From assembly GCA_002296285.1 (NCBI GenBank), contig DBHX01000009.1:38589-55393 (forward strand): a stretch of 16,805 bases of DNA, in the 5' to 3' direction. This DNA is from a bacterium UBP8_UBA817. GTDB taxonomy: Bacteria > Margulisbacteria > Marinamargulisbacteria > UBA817. The notes under the pieces are model-generated. The model had not been told where the DNA came from, did no database searches, and saw only the letters and a list, made by a program, of their open reading frames with translations. Within the stretch, counting starts at the first letter, position 1, and the number at the start of each line of letters is the position of its first letter. Of the stretch, positions 1 to 8,217 are shown one piece after another. The position numbers and the translations under genes were made by a program.

Positions 1-1379
1 AAAATTCAAAAAATGCAAATATATCCTCAACATTGAAAAAATACTTAGAGACGTCACTTGATATCTATAATGACAGCGAAATAAAATCAACAATTGAATC
101 AACATTTGATTTTAATAATGAAATTAATGATCTTGAAACGATAATTAATAGCTCAACATCACTAATTAATGAAAAAAAAGACAATGTATTGAAACAAACA
201 ACAAATACACTTTACCGAATCAATAACATCAATATAGATACGATTCAAAATATTGATCAATTAAACGAAACACAAAAAACAATGAAATCTATTACCCAAG
301 ATTATGAATCGATAACAAAGGAAATTAATGATATCGAAAACATTTATCAACAATCTGATCTAAAAATTAAGGAAATCAATAATAACTTAAATAAAAGAAT
401 AGATGAATCATTCTCATTTCAAGTTATTACTAATAATGCATCCCCATCGGCCAATGAGCTTTCTCAAACAGTAAAAAATATTCTCAGTCATTTATTAACT
501 AAATTTAGACAAGGGCAATCAAAGAAAACAGCCACCAAATTTTCAGGAATTACTTATAATTTTAGAAAAAATAATCTCCCCATGTTCTTAATTAGAAAAA
601 TCGAAATCAACACGTTTAATGATGATCATTATTTCAAGGGATTAAACTTAACAACCAGCAAACATAATCAAGTCGATTTAAAACTTTATTTAAAGTTATT
701 TAATCAAAATAAATTTGATAAATTAATAGTCAACCTTAGTTCACCAAATAATCATGATTATGAAGTAAACGTAAGGGCAAGAAATATTCATTTAAATCAA
801 ACAAAATTATACGAAACAGAGGATATTGTTGTTAATTTCCTAAGCAATAAAACAACGGATTTAGATATTTCCGGAACCCTATCCACATCATCAAATATAA
901 TCACAACAGCCATAATAAAAAAGCCGAATTATCGAGTAATCAGCAAAAAAACAACGCCGCATTTTCTTACAAGCTTTATTCCATATTTAAACAATCAAGA
1001 TATTTCATTAGAAATTTCTTTAAATGGTAAAGTCGATGATTTATCTGTCAATGTTACGACAAATCTGGACCCATTAATTAAAAATATTCAAAATCGGCTT
1101 TTGGATAAAAAGATGGTGGAAATAAAAAAACAAAAGCATCGTAAAATCAACCAAATAAAAGAAGAGCAATTTGGCGAAACGAATAAAAAAAGCACTGAAT
1201 TCTCCAAAGAATACACAAAAACTCTAAATCAATTAAAATTTCAAGAAAAAGAAATTTTTAATCAGAAAGAGTTAATTCAGAGAAGAATCAATCAAAAAAA
1301 AGTTCAAGTTGAAAATGCTGTCATGGGAGAACTCAACCAGACAATTAAAAAAATAAATTTAAATGGGTTATCGAATTAA
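1..1379 (+). CDS. Envelope coiled-coil protein, C-terminal part (TIGR03545/AsmA-like, tentative)
   Basis: The reading frame is open from the left edge (phase from base 3) to TAA at 1377-1379, so the true start lies outside the window; the TTG at 33 is probably internal. About 458 residues are visible. From the TTG, residues 25-130 are Asn/Lys/Glu-rich and helical, apparently coiled coil. Residues 180-360 alternate short hydrophobic and polar runs like the beta repeats of AsmA-type or TIGR03545-type envelope proteins. Residues 375-435 form a second strongly charged coiled coil ending in a short polar tail. This order (membrane anchor upstream, coiled coil, beta region, coiled coil) resembles the uncharacterised TIGR03545 family found in outer-membrane bacteria, but I assign it by overall look and not by a signature motif. 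Function unknown. The 3' end overlaps convergent hisF by 12 nt. Confidence 0.5.
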   Translation, partial: NSKNANISSTLKKYLETSLDIYNDSEIKSTIESTFDFNNEINDLETIINSSTSLINEKKDNVLKQTTNTLYRINNINIDTIQNIDQLNETQKTMKSITQDYESITKEINDIENIYQQSDLKIKEINNNLNKRIDESFSFQVITNNASPSANELSQTVKNILSHLLTKFRQGQSKKTATKFSGITYNFRKNNLPMFLIRKIEINTFNDDHYFKGLNLTTSKHNQVDLKLYLKLFNQNKFDKLIVNLSSPNNHDYEVNVRARNIHLNQTKLYETEDIVVNFLSNKTTDLDISGTLSTSSNIITTAIIKKPNYRVISKKTTPHFLTSFIPYLNNQDISLEISLNGKVDDLSVNVTTNLDPLIKNIQNRLLDKKMVEIKKQKHRKINQIKEEQFGETNKKSTEFSKEYTKTLNQLKFQEKEIFNQKELIQRRINQKKVQVENAVMGELNQTIKKINLNGLSN

Positions 1380-2177
1380 TATCGATTGAGCATTCAACTC
1401 TGTTTTAATTTCATCAATGGTTAATGTGCCATAATGAAGAAGTGAAGCCAATAATGCAGCATCACAGATATCCAATGCATTTTTAATGTCATTAATGGAT
1501 CCAGCACCACCCGAAGCAATGACTGGAATAGATACCAAATCTTTTACTTTGGATAACATTTCAGTATCATAACCATTCTTGGTTCCATCCCGATCCATGG
1601 ATGTTAACAGAATCTCACCAGCACCAAGTGTTTCACAATAGGATATCCACTTTAATGCATCCAAACCCAAATTCTTTCGGCCACCGTGTGAATAAACTTC
1701 ACAGATGGTGTCCGCATTACTTTTTAATGGCGCAACCATTGGTTGATTTGAAAAGATTGGATGAGGCGCTGAGCTTCGTCGTTTAATATCAACAGCAACC
1801 ACAATGCATTGAGATCCAAAATGTTCTGAAGCGTCTTGTATCAATTGTGGATTATGAAGGGCGGCCGTATTTAGTGAAATTTTGTCAGCCCCTAAGTTTA
1901 ACATTTCTTGGATCATGTCGATAGAATCAATGCCCCCACCAACAGTAAATGGAATGAAAATTTCTTTTGCAACACGTTGAACCATGTCCTTTAATATCAT
2001 TCGTTTATCCGAAGATGCCGTTATATCTAAAAAAACCAACTCATCAGCACCATTATCCGCATACTTTTTGGCCAACTCTACTGGATCGCCTGCATCCTTA
2101 ATCCCAACAAAATTAACCCCTTTAACAACTCGGCCTTGATCGATATCCAAACATGGAATAATTCGCTTTGTGATCAT
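1368..2177 (-). CDS. hisF: Imidazole glycerol phosphate synthase cyclase subunit HisF
   Basis: HisF takes ammonia from the glutaminase HisH and converts PRFAR into imidazole glycerol phosphate and AICAR, in histidine synthesis. The 269-residue (beta/alpha)8 barrel starts with the family signature IPCLDIDQGRVVKG. Both catalytic aspartates sit at the textbook numbers: D11 (CLDI) and D130 (VVAVDIK). Also visible are the phosphate-binding VGGGI (79-83), the HGGRKNLGLDA segment (about 164-174), TSMDRDGTKNGYD and the second phosphate loop IASGGAGS. It is 10-18 residues longer than usual because of an Arg/Ser/Pro-rich insertion at about 133-155, before HGGR. The ATG overlaps the fmt stop by 4 nt (ATGA), and GAGGG lies 9 nt upstream, so translation is probably coupled. 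No hisH or other his gene is in the window; a role outside histidine synthesis, such as sugar amidination in surface polysaccharide, cannot be excluded. Confidence 0.93.
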   Translation of the reverse strand: MITKRIIPCLDIDQGRVVKGVNFVGIKDAGDPVELAKKYADNGADELVFLDITASSDKRMILKDMVQRVAKEIFIPFTVGGGIDSIDMIQEMLNLGADKISLNTAALHNPQLIQDASEHFGSQCIVVAVDIKRRSSAPHPIFSNQPMVAPLKSNADTICEVYSHGGRKNLGLDALKWISYCETLGAGEILLTSMDRDGTKNGYDTEMLSKVKDLVSIPVIASGGAGSINDIKNALDICDAALLASLLHYGTLTIDEIKTELNAQSILIR

Positions 2178-3022
2178 ATATTGATTCCCTCAGGAGATCC
2201 CAATAAAAAATCAGTGTAACTCATGGCTGGCTTTCCTTCAGGCTGTACTTTTAATAAAGTCAGTTGATCATTCTTTATTTGAGAAGATAAAAGCTTTACT
2301 CGTCGATTATTATGAACAACATACGCCCCGGGTTTGGGAGAATATGCACGTATTTTATTATGTAAATTAACTCCGCTATCCATACTTGTAATTAATAAAT
2401 CAGCCTTATCTATTTTTTTTGTATACGTGGCCATTGTTTCATCTTGGGGGGTTAGGGTGATACGATTCGATAAAAAATTATTGGAAATAAATGATTTAAG
2501 CGTATCTGCACCCAGATGCGATAGCTTTTGGGTTAATGAACCCAAGTTATCATCACTTGAAATGGGTAACTTAACTTGTGAAAGAACATCACCTTCGTCC
2601 ATTTTTTCATTCATTTTAATCAATGTAACACCCGTCTCATCATCGCCATTTAGTAATGCTGTATGAATGGGGGATGCGCCTCGATACTTTGGTAACAAGG
2701 AAGAGTGAATATTAATGCAAAAGTATTGATCCGTAATCTCTTTTTCAATAATCATTCCAAAGGCAACCACAATAATCAAATCTGGGGATATTTGGTGTAT
2801 TTTATCTGTTAAATCGCTTTTTGTGTGAGCATCAAATACAGATAATTTATGAGATAATGCCAAAGACTTTACTGGTGAAGGAGATAATTTAGAACCACGG
2901 CCGCGAATTTTATCCGGCATGGTAAAAACAGATATGTCAGCATGAGGAAAGTCTTTCATTAACATTTCTAATGTCGGCACCGAAAATTCAGGGGTTCCTA
3001 AAAATAGGATATTGAGAGACAT
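2174..3022 (-). CDS. fmt: Methionyl-tRNA formyltransferase
   Basis: Fmt transfers a formyl group from 10-formyl-tetrahydrofolate to Met-tRNA of the initiator type. The N-terminal Rossmann domain begins ILFLGTPEFSVPTL. Next come the folate-site segment VVAFGMII (85-92) and the catalytic centre CINIHSSLLPKYRGASPIH, where N104 and H106 match the catalytic Asn and His of the family. D142 in MDEGD is the third catalytic residue. The C-terminal tRNA-binding domain (about 205-282) is recognisable (KIRAYSPKPGAYV) but short: the protein has 282 residues against about 310-315 in typical bacteria, with the loss in the C-terminal domain. It is first in an operon with hisF. The def gene, its common partner, is not adjacent. 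The ATG at 3022 is preceded 6 nt upstream by a -10-like TAATAT inside a palindrome, and there is no SD. Confidence 0.95.
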   Translation of the reverse strand: MSLNILFLGTPEFSVPTLEMLMKDFPHADISVFTMPDKIRGRGSKLSPSPVKSLALSHKLSVFDAHTKSDLTDKIHQISPDLIIVVAFGMIIEKEITDQYFCINIHSSLLPKYRGASPIHTALLNGDDETGVTLIKMNEKMDEGDVLSQVKLPISSDDNLGSLTQKLSHLGADTLKSFISNNFLSNRITLTPQDETMATYTKKIDKADLLITSMDSGVNLHNKIRAYSPKPGAYVVHNNRRVKLLSSQIKNDQLTLLKVQPEGKPAMSYTDFLLGSPEGINI

Positions 3023-3023
3023 T

Positions 3024-3037
3024 TTGTAATATTACAA
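3024..3037. promoter_or_regulatory. Perfect 14-bp palindrome overlapping the fmt promoter
   Basis: TTGTAATATTACAA reads identically on both strands and ends 1 nt before the fmt ATG. On the minus strand it contains TAATAT (3034-3029), a -10-like hexamer 6 nt before the start. TTGATT at 3058-3053 lies 18 bp further upstream as a possible -35. The palindrome could be an operator for a dimeric repressor or just an AT-rich -10 region; the sequence alone does not decide. Confidence 0.4.
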
Positions 3038-3129
3038 GAAGGGAATCAAAGGAATCAACCCTAAAAAAAGAATTGTTTGGCAGATAGATTTACAAAAAAA
3101 CGACATTTGCTTGAGCTTAGCATCAGGTA

Positions 3130-3828
3130 TCAATACCCAAAGCAATAGCTCCGTTAATGAGACTTTGACGAGCTGCTGATTCAATAGTGCTACAAAGGCT
3201 TAGTAAATAATAGTGATATTAAACAATGCGATTGCTCTATCTAAGCATATGGGGTAGGGCGTCTATACCGTAAGAGGAACGGCTAGATGTCCCTGATATA
3301 AAAATGTTTTATTGGATAATAAATTGAAGTGAAATATTATCCTATTTTTCAAAGAAATAAATAAAAAGTATACTAATCCTTGGACAAATAATATCATTAA
3401 TGAAATTATTTGGTTGTGATATACGATCTTGAATCAAAAGATGAGTAAAAAACAATGTTAAGCAATAGTGATATTAGAAATCATCATCCATACACACATG
3501 GATGACGAATTCGGTAACTCCAAGATGATGAGATAGGCACCATCAACAATAAAATAACAATCCCAAGTGATTGGATTTAAGGCGATTATTATGATAAAAA
3601 ATGAGTCTAAAACTAAAGGAGACCTATAATGATTTTTCAATCTGTAGCGCTAGGAGAAGATGCTTCAGGAGGATGTACAAGAACAGGTAAAAAATATAGG
3701 CGTTAGTCGGACTTTTACGCTCTGCTGATCGAGTGGTGCAAAATTATGCGACAAACGCATTAAGTAATTTAGAAAATCATGGTGATATTAAAGCTAAAAT
3801 AGCAACAGAAAAGGAACGACAAAGATAA
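3130..3828 (+). pseudogene. Decayed armadillo (ARM)-repeat protein remnants
   Basis: This stretch between fmt and ilvA has no intact gene, but pieces of ARM repeat can be read on the plus strand. The best piece, 3700-3828, encodes ALVGLLRSADRVVQNYATNA followed by LSNLENHGDIKAKI, which fits the ARM consensus (ALV-LLRS-vQ--A--AL-NL----d-k--i). A second, worse copy at 3130-3226 reads IPKAIAPLMRL, stop, RAADSIVLQ, then after a frame change NSDIKQ. A third scrap at 3458-3480 reads LSNSDIR. The first and third share the exact 13-mer aatagtgatatta (3209-3221 and 3464-3476). Stops and frame changes separate the pieces, so this is a dead gene or a series of dead repeats. ARM repeats are protein-binding scaffolds common in eukaryotes and in some host-associated bacteria. 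The original length and the partner cannot be recovered here. Confidence 0.55.
3629..3706 (+). pseudogene. 25-codon ORF with a strong SD, possible 5' end of the decayed ARM gene
   Basis: AAAGGAG at 3615-3621 sits 7 nt before the ATG at 3629, the best Shine-Dalgarno arrangement in the window. The frame runs 25 codons (start MIFQSVALGEDASGG) to TAG at 3704. In another frame 3660-3700 reads MLQEDVQEQVKNIG, which would join naturally to the ALVGLLRS of the following ARM piece if one frameshift near 3700 were undone. I therefore read it as the broken start of the ARM gene. A genuine short peptide is the alternative. Confidence 0.35.
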
Positions 3829-4048
3829 TTCTACCGAGCCACTAAATCCCCATTTTTCTTATGGGAAAAGGATAGCTAGATGCGTTGCTAATCATAAGGG
3901 TTGCAGGAATTTCAGGGACCAATGTAAAAAGAAAATTTTTACTATATACAATAACTACATATAATATTTAAAGTTACACTAAATTTTATGGGTGAGGTTT
4001 TTTAGTCGGCTACAAAAATTTGGATTAATGTATGCCAATATTAGATGG
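3829..4048. other. AT-rich intergenic remainder with no recognisable gene
   Basis: I see no sustained reading frame, tRNA or rRNA here. A short inverted repeat, cccat and atggg around a T-rich loop (about 3848-3865), is too weak and too far from either gene end to call a terminator. The stretch is probably more of the same decayed DNA as 3130-3828, or the 3' region of ilvA. Confidence 0.4.
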
Positions 4049-5566
4049 TTAATCTGAAGTTAAAAATGTAGTAACAGATGTATTAAACGTTTCATTATAT
4101 GAATTAAATTTGAGTTTTGATATAAAATCTTGAAATTCCAACTGATCAGATGGAGGAATATCCAAACCAACCAAAACACGGCCATACGCAGCCCCATGAT
4201 TTCGATAATGAAATAACGTAATATTCCAAATACTTTTCAATCCCTTTAAAAATTCAAACAGAGCGCCTGGACGTTCTGGGAATTGAAACCGATATATTTG
4301 TTCATTTTTTAATATTGGATCAGGAATTCCCCCAATCATATGTCGAACGTGAATTTTAGCACACTCATCATTAGATAGGTCTGAAGTTATATAATTCGCC
4401 TTTGATAGATTCGTCAGCAATTGATCAAAATCATCGCCTCGTTCAATACCAACAAAAATATTCGCGCTCATATTCGATTTATATCGATAATTAAACTCCG
4501 TAATGGTTCTGTGACCAATAAGTTTGCAAAATTGAAGCAAAGCACCGGGTTGCTCAGGGATTTTAACCGCCAACAATGATTCCTTTTGCTCACCAATTTC
4601 TGTACGCTCTGCAACATGTCTTAACCGATCAAAATTCATGTTCGCACCACAATTAATAGTTACCAAATTTTTATTTTCTAAATCATTTGCTGATGCATGT
4701 TTTTTTAAACCAGCCAAGGATAAAGCCCCTGCAGGCTCAACAATTGAACGAGTTTCTTCATAAATATCCTTAATGGCTGAACAGATTTCATCAATAGAAA
4801 CACAAATAGATTCATCAACATACGGCTGTATGATTGGAAAAGTCAACTCACCAATTTGTTTTACAGCCACCCCATCTGCAAAAATACCCACGGAATCCAA
4901 TTGGACACGCTCATTCATTTTTAACGCCACTGATAAACAATTTGAGTTTTCAGGCTCTACAGCGATTACTTTTGTTTTTGGGCTTAAAACTTTAAAAACA
5001 GAAATAACTCCGGCCAATAACCCGCCACCGCCAACAGCAACATAAATTGCATCGATGGGCTCTGTTAATTGCTGTAAAATTTCTAAAGCCAATGTGCCTT
5101 GCCCTGCAATGACGTCCTCATCATCGTACGGGTGAATGAAAATAAGCCCATTATCACACGACAGTTGACGCGCAAATTGATAGGCATCGTCATACGAGTC
5201 CCCATGAAGTACAACATTGCCCCCTAACTCTCGTACTGAATTTACTTTAATCGGAGGTGTGGTTTGTGGCATGACGATTGTTGCATCAATATTGAGTTGC
5301 TGTGCAGACAGGGCAACCCCCTGAGCGTGGTTTCCGGCAGAAGCCGCAATAATACCACTTGATTTCTCATGATTCGAAAGTTGACGAATTTTATTATAAG
5401 CCCCACGGCACTTAAAAGAAAATACAGACTGCATGTCTTCACGTTTCATAAAAACATGATTATTTATTTTTTTTGATAATCTCAGCGCATGTTGCAATGG
5501 CGTTACCATTGAAACGCCTGAAACATCAGCTTTCAAAACTTTTTCATGAATACGCTCAAGAGTCAT
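4049..5566 (-). CDS. ilvA: Biosynthetic threonine ammonia-lyase
   Basis: This PLP enzyme deaminates threonine to 2-oxobutanoate, the first committed step of isoleucine synthesis. The 505 residues match the long, isoleucine-regulated form. The PLP lysine is K52 in FSFKCRGAYNK. The substrate loop SAGNHAQG spans about 76-83, and the Gly-rich phosphate-binding loop VGGGGLLAG about 178-186. Two ACT-like regulatory domains follow: the first starts near residue 330 (LLAVKIPEQPGALLQF), the second near 422 (YRFQFPERPGALFEFLKG). The catabolic TdcB type lacks these domains, so the biosynthetic role is well supported. The ATG at 5566 has a perfect TATAAT ending 6 nt upstream and no SD. No other ilv or leu gene is nearby; the upstream neighbour der is divergent. 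Confidence 0.95.
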   Translation of the reverse strand: MTLERIHEKVLKADVSGVSMVTPLQHALRLSKKINNHVFMKREDMQSVFSFKCRGAYNKIRQLSNHEKSSGIIAASAGNHAQGVALSAQQLNIDATIVMPQTTPPIKVNSVRELGGNVVLHGDSYDDAYQFARQLSCDNGLIFIHPYDDEDVIAGQGTLALEILQQLTEPIDAIYVAVGGGGLLAGVISVFKVLSPKTKVIAVEPENSNCLSVALKMNERVQLDSVGIFADGVAVKQIGELTFPIIQPYVDESICVSIDEICSAIKDIYEETRSIVEPAGALSLAGLKKHASANDLENKNLVTINCGANMNFDRLRHVAERTEIGEQKESLLAVKIPEQPGALLQFCKLIGHRTITEFNYRYKSNMSANIFVGIERGDDFDQLLTNLSKANYITSDLSNDECAKIHVRHMIGGIPDPILKNEQIYRFQFPERPGALFEFLKGLKSIWNITLFHYRNHGAAYGRVLVGLDIPPSDQLEFQDFISKLKFNSYNETFNTSVTTFLTSD

Positions 5567-5572
5567 AATCGT

Positions 5573-5578
5573 ATTATA
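5573..5578 (-). promoter_or_regulatory. -10 element of ilvA (leaderless arrangement)
   Basis: Minus-strand TATAAT matches the -10 consensus 6/6 and is separated from the ilvA ATG by only ACGATT. Transcription starting about 7 nt downstream of the -10 would begin at the ATG itself. No convincing -35 is visible at 16-18 bp. Confidence 0.55.
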
Positions 5579-5624
5579 AATGATCTTAGCAAATAAATTA
5601 ACGACAATTTACTGAGTTCGAATC

Positions 5625-5653
5625 TTGCCAATGACCGTTTATTTAGTTAGATT
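5625..5653 (+). promoter_or_regulatory. Promoter of der, leaderless arrangement
   Basis: TTGCCA (5625-5630, 5/6 to the -35 consensus), a 17-bp spacer and TAGATT (5648-5653, 4/6 to the -10) end 6 nt before the der ATG at 5660. The expected start of transcription falls on or next to the ATG, and there is no SD. It is the most complete two-element promoter in the window. Confidence 0.55.
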
Positions 5654-5659
5654 AAATAA

Positions 5660-6979
5660 ATGAAAAAAGTCGTCATTATCGGTCGCCCAAACGTTGGGAA
5701 ATCATCATTCATAAATCGATTGCTCGGTAAAAAAACAGCCATTACAGCAAGGGAAGAAGGGGTAACACGGGACATACGATATTATGACCAAACATGGAAT
5801 GGCAAAACATTCCGAATTTGTGATACTGGCGGAGTCATTTTTTCAGATAATACAGACAACCCCTATCAATCAAAAATTAATGAAATGATTGAACAAGAGC
5901 TTGAAACAGCCCATCGAATTCTATTTATGGTTGATTTTAATCACCCGGAACACCCCGAAGATCTAATTATTCGAAATCATTTAAAAAAATATTTGAATAA
6001 GTTATTTCTTGTGATTAATAAAGTAGATAACCATGACAGATTAAGTGAGTTATACCCGTTCTATTCATATGGAATTCACCATACATTTCCAGTATCTGCA
6101 TTGCAAGGAAATGGAATTGGAGATGTATTGGATGAAATTGTCGATAATTTATCCGTAACAAACGATACATCTGAAAACAATTCAATCAATGTCGCTTTGA
6201 TTGGAAAGCCGAATGCTGGAAAATCATCGCTTTATAATGCCATATTCAATAAAAAAAAGGCCATTGTTGATCATAAAATGGGAACCACACGTGATATAAA
6301 CGAATCAATTATCACAGTAAACAATCAACAAATTAATTTTATGGACACCGCCGGACTTCGAAGAAAAAGAAAGATAGATGATACCATTGAATATTTTTCA
6401 ATTGTTCGAACAGAAAAAGCCATTGAAAAAGCGGACATCATTGTATTTATGCTCGATGCAGAGGAACTGCTAACCGATCAAGATAAAAAAATATTAAATC
6501 ATATTTTCAGCCAAAATAAGAACTGCATGATATTCGTCAACAAATGGGATCTTCTTGAACGAAATGAGCACACACGAAATGACATCATAAAGATTCTTGA
6601 ATTTGAAGTGTCTCAATTAACGCATTATCCAATCATTATGGGCTCGGCTAAAGAAAAGCATAATATACAAGCATTGCTTGATCAAATTGCAACCATTTAT
6701 GAATCGTCTAAATATCGTGTGCCAACGGGACAATTAAATAAATTTCTCGAGCGATTTTTTGAAATTAATCATCCCCCCTCCAAAAAAGGGAAGCAATTCA
6801 AAATATTTTATGCAACACAGGTATCAAGTATTCCTCCACAATTCATATTTAAAGTGAATGACGCAAAATTACTAACCAAACCTTTCTTAAGAAGATTTGA
6901 ACGAGAGTTTCGTCAATTTTTCCCGAGCGCCAAAGGTGTAGGGATGAGATTTGATTTTAGATCTAAAACAAATGTTTAA
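5660..6979 (+). CDS. der: Ribosome-associated GTPase Der (EngA)
   Basis: Der is the only bacterial GTPase family with two tandem G domains and acts in maturation of the 50S ribosomal subunit. Domain 1 (about 1-165) has GRPNVGKS at 8-15, DTGG at 55-58 and NKVD at 120-123. Domain 2 (about 177-345) has GKPNAGKS at 182-189, DTAG at 229-232, NKWD at 294-297 and GSAKE near 330. The C-terminal KH-like domain (about 350-435) contains the typical NKFLERFFEINHPPSKKGKQFKIFY stretch in two parts. The 439-residue length fits the short proteobacterial-type or Gram-positive-type enzymes (about 435-490). It stands alone between divergent ilvA and the glycosidase at 7003. The ATG has a promoter immediately upstream and no SD. 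Confidence 0.97.
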   Translation: MKKVVIIGRPNVGKSSFINRLLGKKTAITAREEGVTRDIRYYDQTWNGKTFRICDTGGVIFSDNTDNPYQSKINEMIEQELETAHRILFMVDFNHPEHPEDLIIRNHLKKYLNKLFLVINKVDNHDRLSELYPFYSYGIHHTFPVSALQGNGIGDVLDEIVDNLSVTNDTSENNSINVALIGKPNAGKSSLYNAIFNKKKAIVDHKMGTTRDINESIITVNNQQINFMDTAGLRRKRKIDDTIEYFSIVRTEKAIEKADIIVFMLDAEELLTDQDKKILNHIFSQNKNCMIFVNKWDLLERNEHTRNDIIKILEFEVSQLTHYPIIMGSAKEKHNIQALLDQIATIYESSKYRVPTGQLNKFLERFFEINHPPSKKGKQFKIFYATQVSSIPPQFIFKVNDAKLLTKPFLRRFEREFRQFFPSAKGVGMRFDFRSKTNV

Positions 6980-7002
6980 ATTAAACCATTTTGGGTATAT
7001 AG

Positions 7003-8217
7003 ATGAATATGCTAAATTTAAAATCAATGCACGATAACCAATCAACAATAAAAAAAAACATGGACACAAAAAAAATAAATAATACGATCAATAAAGCATT
7101 TGAAATCAGTAAACGTGTATTAAGGGATGCCTACAGTGAAAATGGAATTAATGCAGGACAAACACATTTTTCTGATGTTTGGATTAGAGACTCAAGTTTT
7201 GCAGGGTGGGGCGCTTTGGCCATTGGGGATGCCGATATTGTTCAAAACTTCTTACTTCATACATTAAGTAATATAAATGATGACGGACAATGTCCTTTAA
7301 GAATAGGCCAAAAATATTTCTTGTTAAAATACATTGGTTTAAAGGGGCCACAAGGACCAACTTATATTGAGGATAAGTATATTTCAATTCCGATGGATTC
7401 CAATGCATTAATCATTATACTTTTTAATAAATTTTTAATCCGTACGAATAATAAAGAAATTGCATCCAAGTATTATCCAAAATTAAAACAAGCCATACAA
7501 TGGTATGAAAAATACGCAAACAACAACCTTATTGTTGAAGGGCCCTACGCCGGTTGGGCAGATAGTATCAAAAAATCAGGAAAGGTTCTCTACACCAATG
7601 CCTTATATTATAAAGCTTTGGTATCCATCATGGAAATTGCCAAAATCTTAAATATCACATCCGATATTGCAACATTTAAGAAACTCTCAGAAAAAGTTAA
7701 AAATGAATTGATCAAGACGTTTTGGAATGGGAATTATTTAATTGATTGGGTAAATAAGAAAAAGAAAAAAACAACATTTTCGGTTGAGGCAAACATGCTA
7801 TCGATATTGTTTGAGATTCCCAACATTGAACAAACCAAAAAAATCATTGATTTTATGCTAGAAAATAAGGTGATTACAGAGTTTGGTTGCCCCGTTGTAT
7901 ATAAAAAATATAATTGGAATGATGTTTACACACCATTTTTATTCATTGGACTAAAAGATTATCACAATGGATTGATATGGTTTTGGGTATCTTGTATTGC
8001 CAGTATTGCATTGAAAAAAAGTGGTTATGAAGAAGAGGCTGTCAGCCTACTGGGAAAAATATCCAACAAAATTACTCGAGACAATAGCATTTATGAAGTG
8101 TATACAAAAAATGGACAACCTGTAAAAAGACTTTTTTATAAGAGTGAAGAAGGGTTTGCCTGGTCCGCTGGATTATTTGTGTGGGCGTATCAAGAGTTAT
8201 TCAATACACCCAAATAA
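7003..8217 (+). CDS. (alpha/alpha)6-barrel glycoside hydrolase, amylo-alpha-1,6-glucosidase-like
   Basis: The protein resembles the glucosidase half of glycogen-debranching enzymes and related six-hairpin glycosidases. Supporting segments are DVWIRDSSFAGWG (58-70), whose WIRD aspartate is typical of the active site; GQCPLRIG (95-102); GPYAGWADSIKKSGK (180-194) followed by YTNALYYKAL, matching the WaDs-GK-lYtNalyykAL pattern of the family; and a C-terminal EEGFAWSAGLFVWA (from about 384) with candidate acid residues. No signal peptide is seen, so it is probably cytoplasmic. The substrate (glycogen branch, glucosylglycerol, glycolipid sugar or sucrose-like) cannot be set. The start is uncertain: ATG at 7003, ATG at 7009 (8 nt after TATATA) or ATG at 7060 are all possible; the catalytic region begins later in any case. 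It sits 23 nt after der and overlaps the convergent GT4 gene by 28 nt. Confidence 0.6.
   Translation: MNMLNLKSMHDNQSTIKKNMDTKKINNTINKAFEISKRVLRDAYSENGINAGQTHFSDVWIRDSSFAGWGALAIGDADIVQNFLLHTLSNINDDGQCPLRIGQKYFLLKYIGLKGPQGPTYIEDKYISIPMDSNALIIILFNKFLIRTNNKEIASKYYPKLKQAIQWYEKYANNNLIVEGPYAGWADSIKKSGKVLYTNALYYKALVSIMEIAKILNITSDIATFKKLSEKVKNELIKTFWNGNYLIDWVNKKKKKTTFSVEANMLSILFEIPNIEQTKKIIDFMLENKVITEFGCPVVYKKYNWNDVYTPFLFIGLKDYHNGLIWFWVSCIASIALKKSGYEEEAVSLLGKISNKITRDNSIYEVYTKNGQPVKRLFYKSEEGFAWSAGLFVWAYQELFNTPK

Noticed and set aside
1601..1786. 61-codon plus-strand frame inside hisF, and similar frames inside fmt, ilvA, der, xth and others
   Set aside because: They are antisense or out-of-frame shadows of well-supported genes, with no motif or start signal of their own.
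3458..3640. 60-codon minus-strand frame in the fmt-ilvA gap
   Set aside because: Its hydrophobic, Ile/Ser-rich translation resembles no family, it lacks a start signal, and it runs antisense to the ARM-repeat remnants that explain the region better.
5605..5640. gagttcgaatcttgcc, resembling a tRNA T-loop
   Set aside because: The flanks do not form the five-pair T-stem (outer pair C-C, with wobbles), and no anticodon or acceptor stem can be drawn in the 93-nt gap.
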